A stretch of DNA of 64,000 nucleotides, from contig CM034102.1 in NCBI GenBank assembly GCA_019914945.1, positions 10,219,501-10,283,500 on the forward strand. The letters run 5' to 3'. The stretch's first letter is position 1. Every line of letters starts with the position of its first letter. The stretch is from Typha latifolia (taxonomy: Eukaryota; Streptophyta; Magnoliopsida; Poales; Typhaceae). The position numbers and the translations under genes were made by a program. Below, piece after piece: positions 35,480 through 45,250 of the stretch. The notes beneath the pieces were generated by a model that saw nothing but the letters and a program-made list of their open reading frames with translations, searched no databases and was not told the origin of the DNA.

Positions 35480-36311
35480 TTTTATTTAATTAGCTAAATT
35501 TAACTCTGCGTAGTTTCGTAAAAATATTCGTAGAATATTCTACAGACATCCAAATAATATCAAGCTAATTGGATAAGATCGCTAACCTCCAAATCTACAA
35601 CTTTGGTATTCACAACTTCTCCAGATTCGAAATCTATTTGCGGCAAAACGAAGGGTTAATCCGAGAAGATAAGGAAGACTGGTTTAATTAAATTTATTTT
35701 AAACTTTTTGATTTAATCTCTATAAGATGGCCTATCTTTGATATGCTTGGAATGAAAGAATAATTAGCTTTTGCACTGGCATCTCTCTCAACTAGGCCAC
35801 CGGCCTCTACATCTCCCTTCTCCTTCTTTACCAACCAGCACTACCTCTTCCGTTAGCACGGTCTCGTCTAGCTTCTAATCTCCCCTCGCCGCCTATCTCC
35901 CTAGTCTCTTAGGACAAGCCTACTTCTCCCCCTTTGTCTCACTATCTTAACCGTCTCTATCTTCTATATAATTTTTACTATAGTTGTAGGCCAATCATAG
36001 CATTCAATCATCTATCGCATCCGCGTTCGCAAACCACCACCACCATCATTGATTACCGAGCCACCTCCATCAACTACTCGGTCTCCACTCCATTATCACC
36101 TCCATCCTATACCTAAAAATCTGTGACTCCACCCGCAGATCCTAAATCCCGTGTAGAATCGCTACGAATTAGATCAAGCCGGTTCGTAACAATTGATATC
36201 GAGGCAGGTTGAGCCTTGGCCACCATTAATGACTACCTTAAGGTCAAGGATGTTAGTTTATCCAAAAGGTTTGAGATACGCGCCAATTGATCCGAACTTG
36301 CCGATTGATCC

Positions 36312-36647
36312 GAATTGCCCAAGCATTGGAAGGCCTTGATCAATGATGAGACGGGGTATCTCTTTTTCTGGAACACCAAGACTCAAGTTACACAATAGGA
36401 GGAGCCCAAGGTTTATGTGCAAATGTCATGGTGGTCTCCATGGATGCAGATGCCTTACAACAAAGCCACCACTGCATATGCATATGTCAACAAAGCAGGG
36501 AGGGTTGTGCTCAACCCACGACATGCCACCCAGAAGGAGGCATCGCGACAACAACCATCGGCGTACAAGTGGGACTCTCCACTATCAAGATGGATGCCAT
36601 CATTGAATAAAACCATCTCGCACCATCTAAAACTCCGTCTCCCCTAA
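36312..36647 (+). pseudogene. WW-domain coding fragment in element H
   Basis: The frame from 36312 reads ELPKHWKALINDETGYLFFW, then NTKTQVTQ, a TAG stop and EEP. This is a complete WW domain: first Trp, the TG turn, two aromatics before the second Trp-Asn, T-x-x-T-Q and the closing Pro. The TAG stands where the family has an aromatic Tyr. The closest family I know is the N-terminal WW domain of plant DRH1-type DEAD-box RNA helicases (LPKPW start, WNPET-x-VTQYE-x-P). After the stop the same frame stays open to 36647 (AYAYVNKAGRVVLNPRHAT is one part), which I cannot assign. It may be a captured host exon or a small protein of the element. Confidence 0.75.
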
Positions 36648-36661
36648 GTCCGCGAGATCTT

Positions 36662-37111
36662 ATGGAGGGTCATGTCAATCTACAGCAAACCATGGCGCTC
36701 ATGGCACAAACGTTGTTGGAGATCAAGGCGACCCTTGTGGACATGAACCAAAGTCGTTCAGGGCGTACACCTAATCATACCAACCGTAGGGAAGGTAATC
36801 AAGGCGGCACACTAATGAGACCAAGTGCAGCCATCGAACCAGATCAAGCCATAGCAACGGGGGCTGAACCTACACCGAGGGCACCTCCACAACATGACAA
36901 AGGACCACCAAAGTATACATCACCATCAAAGGAGACCTTGCTGCCCACACCGATAACTAGGAATCCCAAAGCAGTTGTCAACCATTACCAATTGCCACTC
37001 GAGCCGCTAATTGAGGGCATTGAAGCTTTGAAAGATATCGAGGATCTAATATCTCGAAGGCCTAATCCTATGGTCGTGGCTGCCTATCAAGTTCCTTACC
37101 GATCTAAATGA
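36662..37111 (+). CDS. gag-like ORF of element H, 149 codons
   Basis: Open from ATG to stop. The N-terminus MEGHVNLQQTMALMAQTLLE, then IKATLVDMNQ, is a predicted helix and resembles the leading helix of gypsy gag proteins. The rest is Pro/Thr-rich and looks unstructured (GAEPTPRAPPQHDKGPPKYT). No zinc knuckle or capsid core was seen. It may be the remnant of gag in a large internal deletion, or the frame may be open by chance. Function unknown. Confidence 0.4.
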   Translation: MEGHVNLQQTMALMAQTLLEIKATLVDMNQSRSGRTPNHTNRREGNQGGTLMRPSAAIEPDQAIATGAEPTPRAPPQHDKGPPKYTSPSKETLLPTPITRNPKAVVNHYQLPLEPLIEGIEALKDIEDLISRRPNPMVVAAYQVPYRSK

Positions 37112-38939
37112 CAACCTCCTCGGCCCATAAGCGATGTGCCAAAGCATAAACCAATTACCCTTACGCAAGATCTAAACTAGAGCCGAACCTATATTGGATT
37201 GTGGGTGAGATAAATCTTAGCCTTGCACTAATTAGTCGAGCACCAATCAGCGAGCTACATTATGTTACACTTGGCCGAGCCATGGCCTCCTCCACAAGTC
37301 TTGTGCTTTTGGATTCGGCTCGAATGTTGGAGGAAACAATTAAGTAAATAATGAAGGTTTGGAAATCATCATGGACACCTTAAGGACAAGGTGATCAGAA
37401 GCGTGGTGTATTGATACGAACTGGGTCAGATCGGATCATATCAAAGGGAGATTGGGTTCAATAGATTGAGTCTAATTATTTTATTTGATTATTTAGTTTA
37501 GTTAGAGCTTTAGTAGCTTAGGATTTTATTTAATTAGCTAAATCCAACTCTGCGCAGTTTTGAAAAAATATTCACAGAATATTCTATAAACATCCGAATA
37601 ATATAAAACTAGTTGGATAAGATCGCCAACCTCCAGATCTATAACTTTGGTATTTACTACTTCTCTAGATTTAGAATCTATTTGTGGAAAAATAAAAAGT
37701 TAATCTGAGAAGATAAGGAAGACTGGTTTAGTTAAATTTATTTTAGACTTTTTGATATAATCTATAAGTATGGCCTTATCTTGTATCTTAAATATGCTTG
37801 GAATGAAAGATTAATTAGATTTTTCTCTGGCATCTTTCTCAACTAGGCCATTGGCCTCTACATCTCCCTCATCCTCCTTTACTAACCAGCACCACCTCTT
37901 CCGTTGGCACGATCTCGTCTAGCTTCTAATCTTCTTCTATCGCCGATCCTCTAAGTCCCATATTGTAATGCCCCCTCCCGGCACGGGCACATGCACACCC
38001 ACGCACTCACACGGCACGCACGGTGCACGCAACAAGTCGTGCGGGGCCCGTCACGCACAGATACTCTCCTATACACATACAATCATGACATCATAAAATA
38101 CTATCTGCTAACATATCCATGCTCATATAATCTAACACCAAATAAAACACACTATCAATTAAATAAACATGTTAACATGTGAATATCCAAGTCCACAATA
38201 ATATACACTAGACCACTAATTCATCTAGCAGAACTCACACAGGCCACAACAAACTATCAAGGTACAACTAAATAACTGATACAAGAGTACACTATAGTCT
38301 GACCTGTATTATACCAATTATCATCTATACAATAAAGTACAAATATAAAATAATGGTACAACTCAATATCTGATGAAACTATCTTCTATACCATCTCGCA
38401 TCTATAGCTCACCTTATTTTTCTAAAATATCTCATCGGAATATCTCGAGTCGATATCACGTACCATATTATCTATGGGAGTTAGAAAAGAAATAATGAGT
38501 CATGAGCAAAAGGCTTAGTGAATAGACCTTACCCCGAATTAGTGATGCCAAACAGAGAGTAAATCATATACTAGATAATATGAATCGAAAGGCAGCATGA
38601 TGCCATGCATGAGCATGTATATATGTATCATCAATGACATATATATGAATGAAATTAATTCTCATAAATGAGCATATTATATCCTCAACCAAAAAATATA
38701 TCACATGATGAAATTACCATATATCATCACCAAATATAACAACATATCATGTATAACAATTATGATCCAATGATACCAGTCACATCAATGATGATGCATG
38801 ATGCATGCCAACCACTAGATAATCGTATATGTCAGAGCCAGATATAATCCACATATCTCTCACTATCATAATTATCTCTCTCAACTTTGAATATCATCCA
38901 TCATGCTGGACTATGGTACCGAGCCCCAAACTCGATACA

Positions 38940-39200
38940 CATCATGTCACAAGCTCAGAGCATACTCTGTCATACGCTAAGACTATCTTTATAGATAAAT
39001 CATACCCTGCCATACGCTAAGGGTATCTCTATAGATAAATCATACCCTGCCATACGCTAAGGGTATATCAGAAGAAAGTAATCATACCCTACAATATGCT
39101 AAGGGTATATCAATAATAGTTGTACCATGTCATACGCTAAGAGTACAATCATTTGTCATCACCATACTCTGTCATACGCTAAGAGTATGTCCAGTACCAG
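38940..39200. repeat. tandem CATACGCTAAGGGTAT repeats in LTR E
   Basis: Five or six copies, spaced 40-60 bp, of ATACCCTGCCATACGCTAAG followed by GGTAT. Each has imperfect self-complementary ends (ATACCCT and AGGGTAT), so each copy can fold into a small hairpin. LTR D has two similar copies at 20050-20110. Confidence 0.8.
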
Positions 39201-40679
39201 TCTGGACCAGATACCGTTCTAGCCATCACATCATAACACACCACATCGCATATACATGTACTTTTATGATTTTCTATATATGATAAATCATATGCATATA
39301 TTCAGTACGACAACAGATCATACAACTCAGGAATTTAGGTAGTAAAGAAGCCAAGAGAAAAATGATGCAATGTCAACTCTAACCATGTATCTAACACATG
39401 TATACTTTTGCTAGTCTATCACATGTATACTCATGATAGAGAGTTCTCGACATAAAACCATAACAATATCATCATCTCTATATATCAGCAATGTACTCAT
39501 ATCTCAAATCAGCCTAATCAAATGCATGATAAAATATGCTTTACTGAAATGTACTCATATCTCTATATAAAGTCATATAATCATGTTGTAGGCTAAAACA
39601 TGCGTGTACATAAGATATAATATATCCTAATTTGAGAAAGGCACCTAGGGGATAAGACTACTCACAGTCTGATTAGAAGACACAAACCACATATCTCTCA
39701 CGTCCGTCAGTCAAACATCACCTCATCGTCAGGGTCCCCAAGGTCTCACATAAGGGGGTTTAGGATCTGAAAATATTTAAGTAGTATGATATTAGCCGTT
39801 AATCTAATTAGAATTAATTCAATTAGAATATAAAGGTTTATTAGGTTTAGAATCACTTCTCTTTATTTTTTATTACATAATTAGGTCTATATTATAGATA
39901 CGATTCAAATATTATAATTATATTATTATCATAAAATGTTAGTTATAATGTAAGGAGAAGAGGTCTATTTCCTTTTATATGAGAGTATTTCTAAATATAT
40001 AATTATAAAATAAAATAAAAGGCTAAATAACTATAAGTATAGACAAGGTCTAATTATAATTAATTTTATAATTCATACACTATCTTGATTAATTAGAGAC
40101 AATACAGTTTTTACTCGATAAAATAATAAATAAATAACTAAATAAACTTAGTATTTTATTTGTTGCATAATAATCATAAAATTAATAGAAATACTAAAAA
40201 TATATATATGATAAAGGTATTAGAATATAAATCTAATAATTATAATTTACAAATCTATCTATTAATCTAATAGATATATAAATAAATAAATAAATATAAG
40301 TATTACCTATATTTATACCTAATTAATTATTAATTATAAAAATTATCATTAATAAAATTATATTGAAGAATATATAATATTATTAAAATAGTTAATGTCT
40401 AAATACTCTATTTGTATTAATTAAGAAGAAACATACCTAAATAAATAACATAAATAAAATAATTAATTAATAAATTAATTAAATCTGCCATCAGTGGTGG
40501 GCTCGGCCCAGCACTGCCTGCTACAGCACTGGGCTGAGCCCAACTAGAAAGAAGGAGAAGGAGCTCGAGCCCAGCACTACCTGCTATAGCGCTGCGCGCT
40601 TAAAGACTAGGCTGAGCCCAACTAGAAAGAAGGAGAAGGAGCTGAGCCCAACTAGAAAGAAGGAGGAGATGAGGAAGAA

Positions 40680-40686
40680 GGAGAAA

Positions 40687-40730
<44 letters not shown>

Positions 40731-40812
40731 AGAAGAAGAAGAAGAGAGGAAGAGAAGAAAGAGAGAAGGTGAGGGAGGAGGTTTGCTCGGCTCTGACGAG
40801 CCCGAGCTCGCG

Positions 40813-40890
<78 letters not shown>
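40680..40890. repeat. (GAAA)n and (GA)n microsatellites in LTR E
   Basis: GAAA repeat at about 40686-40730 and an uninterrupted GA run at about 40815-40888. The reversed strand gives long Ser/Leu-rich frames without biological meaning. LTR D has shorter GA runs at 24566-24615 and 24708-24725. Confidence 0.95.
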
Positions 40891-40892
<2 letters not shown>

Positions 40893-41227
40893 AAAGAGAG
40901 GGGGAATGAGGGATCTCACCGGCGGCGGCGGCTTCGGGAAGGTGGCGACGGGTCGACGTCGGCAATGAGCAGTGCGAAAGAGAGTGGAGAGAGAGTGGAG
41001 TGAGAGACCGAGAGAGAGATAGATAGAGAGAGAGAGATCAGAGGCGGTGGAGGCGGTGTAGCGGTGGCGCCGGGGCCCGCCGCAGTCGGTTTGCTGCGTC
41101 TGCGGTAGTGGACGCGTGGCGCCCCCACCACGCAAGTTGCATGAGCAGCTTGCATGGGCACGAGTGTGGCCGGCCACGTCGTGCCCAAAATTAAATATTT
41201 TTTTTTGGTTTGGCTTGTTACACATAT

Positions 41228-41400
41228 GGCAGAACTATTTCTCCTTTTTACCACAGTTGTAAGCCAATCATAGTCTTTAACTATTTGTCGCATCCATATC
41301 CGAAAACCACCACCACCATCATCGATTGCTGATGCGGATGCGGATGCAATAAATGGTTGAAGGCTATGATTGGCTAACAACTGTGGCAAAAACCGTATGG
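41228..41400. repeat. imperfect palindrome at LTR-LTR junction
   Basis: AACTATTTCTCC at 41233 mirrors GAGGTAGAAATAGTT ending at about 41415, and AGCCAATCATAG mirrors CTATGATTGGCT. The loop around 41305-41335 is CCACCACCACC-rich. It forms because a plus-strand H LTR runs directly into a minus-strand H LTR. Confidence 0.85.
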
Positions 41401-41993
41401 GAGGTAGAAATAGTTAAGATAAAGAGACAATGGGGGAGAAGTAGGCTTATCCTATAGAACTAGGGGGATCAACGGTAAAAAGAGATTAGAAGCTTGACGA
41501 GACCGTGCCAACGGAAGAGGTGGTGCTGGTAGAGGAGGAGGAGGGAGATGTAGGGGCTGGTGGCCTAGTTGAGAGAGATGCCAAGGCAAAAATTTATTAA
41601 TCTTTCATTTCAAACATATCTAAGATACAAGCCATAAAACCCTATTTATAGAAATTAAATTAAAAAGTCTAAAACAAATTTAATTAAACAAGTCTTCCTT
41701 ATCTTCTTGGATTAACTCTTTTGCTATAGATAGATTCTGAATCTAGAGAAGTCGTGAGTACCAAAGTTGTAGATCTAGAGGTTGGTAATCTTATCCAATT
41801 GATTTGATATTATTCGAATATTTATAGAATATTCTATGAATATTTTTTCAAAACTATGCATAGCTGAATTAAACTAATTAAATAAAATCCTAACTTACTA
41901 AGGCTAACTAAGCAAATAAGATAATTAGACTCAATCCATTGAGCCCAATGTCCCCATGATGTGATCCGATCTGACCTAGATTGCATCATCATA

Positions 41994-42960
41994 TGGAGTC
42001 ATGTGTTTTATTATTTAACTAATCTAATTATCTCATCACTATCTATAATTAATCTATTATTTTATTAATTAAAAAGTGATTATAAAGATTTGCATAAAAA
42101 AATAGAATGATTAAGCAATAGCGAAGAATCATTCATTAATTAATAAAGTAAGAGATTAATCGGAGATAGTAGTGAAATAAATATTATTAGTTAAATAACT
42201 AAAATTATAACTCTATATGATTATTATTTATATCTATATAAATTATAATTGTGAAGTATGTAATTTAGCAATGTAAAGTAAAAACAACAATAATTATTTA
42301 AATTAATGAAACTTGTTATTATATTTACGAAGTTGTTAATATAATTATTTTTCTTTTCCTTCTATTTCTTCTTATTCTTCTTTTTCTTCTATCCCTTAAT
42401 TATTCTCTATTTTTTTCTATACAAATTTATCTAATTGTTACTTAATTAATAAAGTAAAGATTAATCAGAGATAGTTGTGAGATAATTATGATTAGCTAAA
42501 GAACAAAAAGTATGACTATACATGATTATTATTTGTTTTTATGTAAATTATAATGGTAAAGTGTGTAAATTCTACAATATATAGGAAACTATCAAAAGTT
42601 TTTAAAAGTCAACAGTATTATATTTGTGAAAATCGTTAATATTTTTCTTTTATTATTTGCTTTTTTTGTTATTGCTTTTTTTTTCTTCTTCTATCTCTTA
42701 ATCATTCTCTCGTTTTTATACAAGTCTTTCTAATTGCTTTTTAATTAATAAATTATCTATCTTATCACTATCTTTGATTATTGTTTTACTTTATTAATTA
42801 AAGAGTGATCAGATAGACTTGTATAGAAAAAAGAAAGAACTATTAAGGGGTAGAAGTAGAAAAAGAGGAAGCAAGGAAGCAAAAAAAAAGAACAGAAACG
42901 GAAAAAAGGAAGAAAAAGAATAAAACATATTAATAATTTTCATAAATATAAAACAATTTT
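41994..42960. repeat. AT-rich satellite-like repeats, right block
   Basis: Continues the unit of 33770-34385: GTTTTATTATTTAACTAATC in direct orientation at 42008, then inverted copies (ATAATGGTAAAGTGTGTAAA type, TTCTTCTTCTATC) at about 42130-42450 and 42450-42770, then a direct piece to 42960. The mix of direct and inverted units makes long self-complementary arms. Confidence 0.7.
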
Positions 42961-43911
42961 ATTTTTTTTTCTATATATTTTTTATACACTAAGTAAATAT
43001 AAAACAGTTTTTGGAGCAAATAACGCCTAACCAAATTTAATTGGGAAATTGCACAAAAAACTAATATGACTTTTCTCTTTACATCTCTGCCCATTTTAAC
43101 TTACCATTGTAGATTTACCTAATATTTTTTAAATACTAAGATTACTATAAAAAAAATATATTTACAAGCATTACATGTAGGTAGATTTCATAAGTTTTTG
43201 CGAGGCACGAGATAGAAGATTAAAAGTCACATTTAGGAAATTAAGAAAAAGCTATTAGAAGTTAAGAAAAAAGAAGAAGCTAATTTTAAGATTTAAGAAA
43301 ATAAATTTTTTTTCCTAATGAAATCGAGTCAGATTGGATTGCATCACGAAGACGATGGGTAGAAAATACTCTACCATTAGATCTGTTAGTTAAACACTTA
43401 ACTAAACCCTAAGTTAAGTTAACTATACTAGACAAATTATAAAAATATCCTTAGCTAAGTTATACTTCTTATTCAACCTATATTAAGGATATTTTAGTCT
43501 TTTTTAAAAAATATTTTAATTTGATAAAATATTCTTATTTGTCCATATGATGTTAGTTCAAATCTAACCGAGGAAATTTTTTACACATTCACTAAATCAT
43601 AGGGCTCAAGTCATAAATAGTAAAAGTATAAGGTGTAAACCATAATTTAAAAAAAAAAATATAGGGTGTTATATGCAAATTTTCCTAATTTCAATTTAAT
43701 AGGGCAGGTCATAGCATGCCTTAATTTTTTTGCACCATAGGGTTCATCAGAGCGATATGTCATTTTGGGTAATTGCACTAATCTAGGAGCTTCATGCCGT
43801 AGAAGCAAGCTCCATGGTTGATAACCATAGAATAGGGCTTGTTAGCTATCATCGGCAGCTTCTCTCCACCTCAAAGGGTTTAGTTGGTCAGAGGGATTGA
43901 TTGATGCAATC
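42961..43911. other. AT-rich region, possible second MITE
   Basis: No gene. About 43028-43692 begins GGGAAATTGCACAAAAAAC and ends, reversed, GGAAAATTTGCATATAACAC. The right end is similar to the MITE at 34626-35479 (…ACACCYTATATTTT…), but I found no clear 9-bp duplication, so the call is tentative. Confidence 0.35.
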
Positions 43912-45250
43912 ACATCGTGAGCATATTAGGCTTATTGGGTTAGAATTTTATTTAATTAACTAAATTCAACTCTACGTAGTATTAAAATAGTATTCATAGG
44001 ATATTCATCTAACGTCTAAATATTATGAAAGTAATTGGATAAGATTGGCAAATTATGATTTGTAACTTTTATATTCAGAGTTTCATTAGATTTGGAACCT
44101 ACGAAGAACTAATCTAAGAAGGATAAGGAAAACTAGTTTAATTAAGTTTATAATTGTTTAGACTCATTCATAAAGGATTAATTGGCTTTTACCCTATCTC
44201 CCCTCTCAACTTCTATCGGCCTCAATTTCCCTCCTCCCTCTTTGTCAACCATTGTCCCCTCTCCTAACTAATAGTCTCATCATGCTTCTAATCTCCCTCG
44301 TTCGCCAATCCCCCTAGTCCTCCCGTAGAGGCAACGAACTTCTCCCCTTCTTCTCCCTCTAAAATATCAATCTACATAGTCACCACCATGATAGATATGG
44401 AACGTCCTCTTCAATCTACCTAGCAACCGATGGAAAATATTCATCAAATATTATTTCGTCGTCAAAAAATTACGAAACTAAGGGTGATAAATCCGTAACT
44501 TTCTAATCTACGTTTTTGATATTTATGCTCTTCATAGATTCAGACTGATAGTGATGGTGACAAGTGGAGGTGATGATATAGTTATGGATAATAGTGGAGA
44601 TGAGGGTGGATGGTTTGTGGAGTTTAAGGGATAAGGATGAAGTGGAAAAACTGGCCAAGATCTCAAAGAGGAGGGAAGACTCGACAAACGAGAAAGGTTA
44701 GCAGAACACCAACGTCGAGAAAGCTTAAAGGAAGGGGAAAAGAGATTAGGATAGAAAGGAAAAAAGGAGATAGAAATTAATATTCGTTCATCATAATGGT
44801 TTTGATTTCCATCCACACCTTAAGAGGTTAACCAAACAAGACAAAATAATAATTATTAATCCTAAAAACAATGGACTCTCGCCGATTGCGTTTGAACGGG
44901 GTCGATCTTGTTCGAACACACAAAATACATTCTCTATCAATGCGAACGTATGCAGGTGTTCGCACATGGGCATTTGAATATGATCGAGCGCATTCGAACG
45001 CACAATTTGTGTTCTTTGTTAATGTGAACGCTTATAGGCATTCGTAAAGGCATTCGAACGCGCTCACTCTCGCGTTCGAACGTGACCTATAGAAATTTTA
45101 TTTTTTTTAAAAAATAAACAACTAGTACAATAAAAAAATACTCCAACAAGATGTATCACACCACCATCATCAACTATCCACGTCATCTCCATTGCCTACA
45201 AACTGAACACACCCACCACCAATACCACTATCGACTTTCATCCAAATCAG
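43912..45250 (+). repeat. H-family-like LTR fragment, split by a solo LTR
   Basis: 43912-44388 starts TGATGCAATC and follows the H LTR (TTATTTAATTAACTAAATTC, GGATAAGATTGGC, then the pyrimidine-rich leader). It resumes at 45159 (CCACCATCATCAACTATCC) to about 45250. No internal coding part, so a solo or truncated LTR. Confidence 0.65.
44389..45158 (-). mobile_element. solo LTR of gypsy family A
   Basis: 770 bp. On the minus strand it starts TGATACATC and ends TCTATCA. It is flanked by CACCA at 44384-44388 and 45159-45163. Homologous to the LTRs of elements A, B and G. U3 contains TTCGAA words at 44885-45085 (including CGCGTTCGAACGTG). This is the only copy of the family with both ends fixed by a target duplication. 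Confidence 0.93.

Larger units (their letters stand above)
37964..41222 (-). mobile_element. solo LTR E (TGTAAC type)
   Basis: 3259 bp. It starts TGTAATGCCCCC and ends TTGTTACA, flanked by CATAT at 37959-37963 and 41223-41227. Homologous to solo LTR D (19041-24997 without its insertion). No coding domain. The A-rich right end (TGTAACAAGCC on the minus strand) and GCACGTG-type words suggest minus orientation, like the start of LTR J at 52968. It lies in the 3' LTR of element H. Confidence 0.9.
34505..41329 (+). mobile_element. gypsy-like element H with WW-domain coding region
   Basis: 5' LTR 34505-36191 (about 820 bp without its MITE), internal part 36192-37411, and 3' LTR 37412-37963 plus 41228-41329 (split by solo LTR E and truncated by about 135 bp at its end). 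The internal part has a WW-domain fragment and a gag-like ORF, then jumps to the pol end (CACCTTAAGGACAAGGTG at about 37376-37393, the same word as in elements F and G). Protease, RT, RNase H and integrase are absent, so it is a non-autonomous gypsy derivative. It is inserted in an LTR of its own family. Confidence 0.8.
34386..41988 (-). mobile_element. minus-strand gypsy H-family LTR, split by a plus-strand relative
   Basis: 34386-34504 is, reversed, the last 120 bp of the H-family LTR (starts TGTTACGAATCGGC). 41330-41988 is the rest of that LTR in the same minus orientation and ends GCATCA. Flanks are TGATA (34381-34385) and TCATA (41989-41993), a 5-bp target duplication with one mismatch. 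It looks like a solo LTR that entered the satellite repeats. Between its halves lies a plus-strand H element (34505-41329). About 50 bp of the LTR at the right junction are lost. Confidence 0.75.

Noticed and set aside
40584..41389. Frames of 100-213 codons, rich in Ser/Leu or Arg/Glu
   Set aside because: Translations of GA and GAAA microsatellites within solo LTR E.
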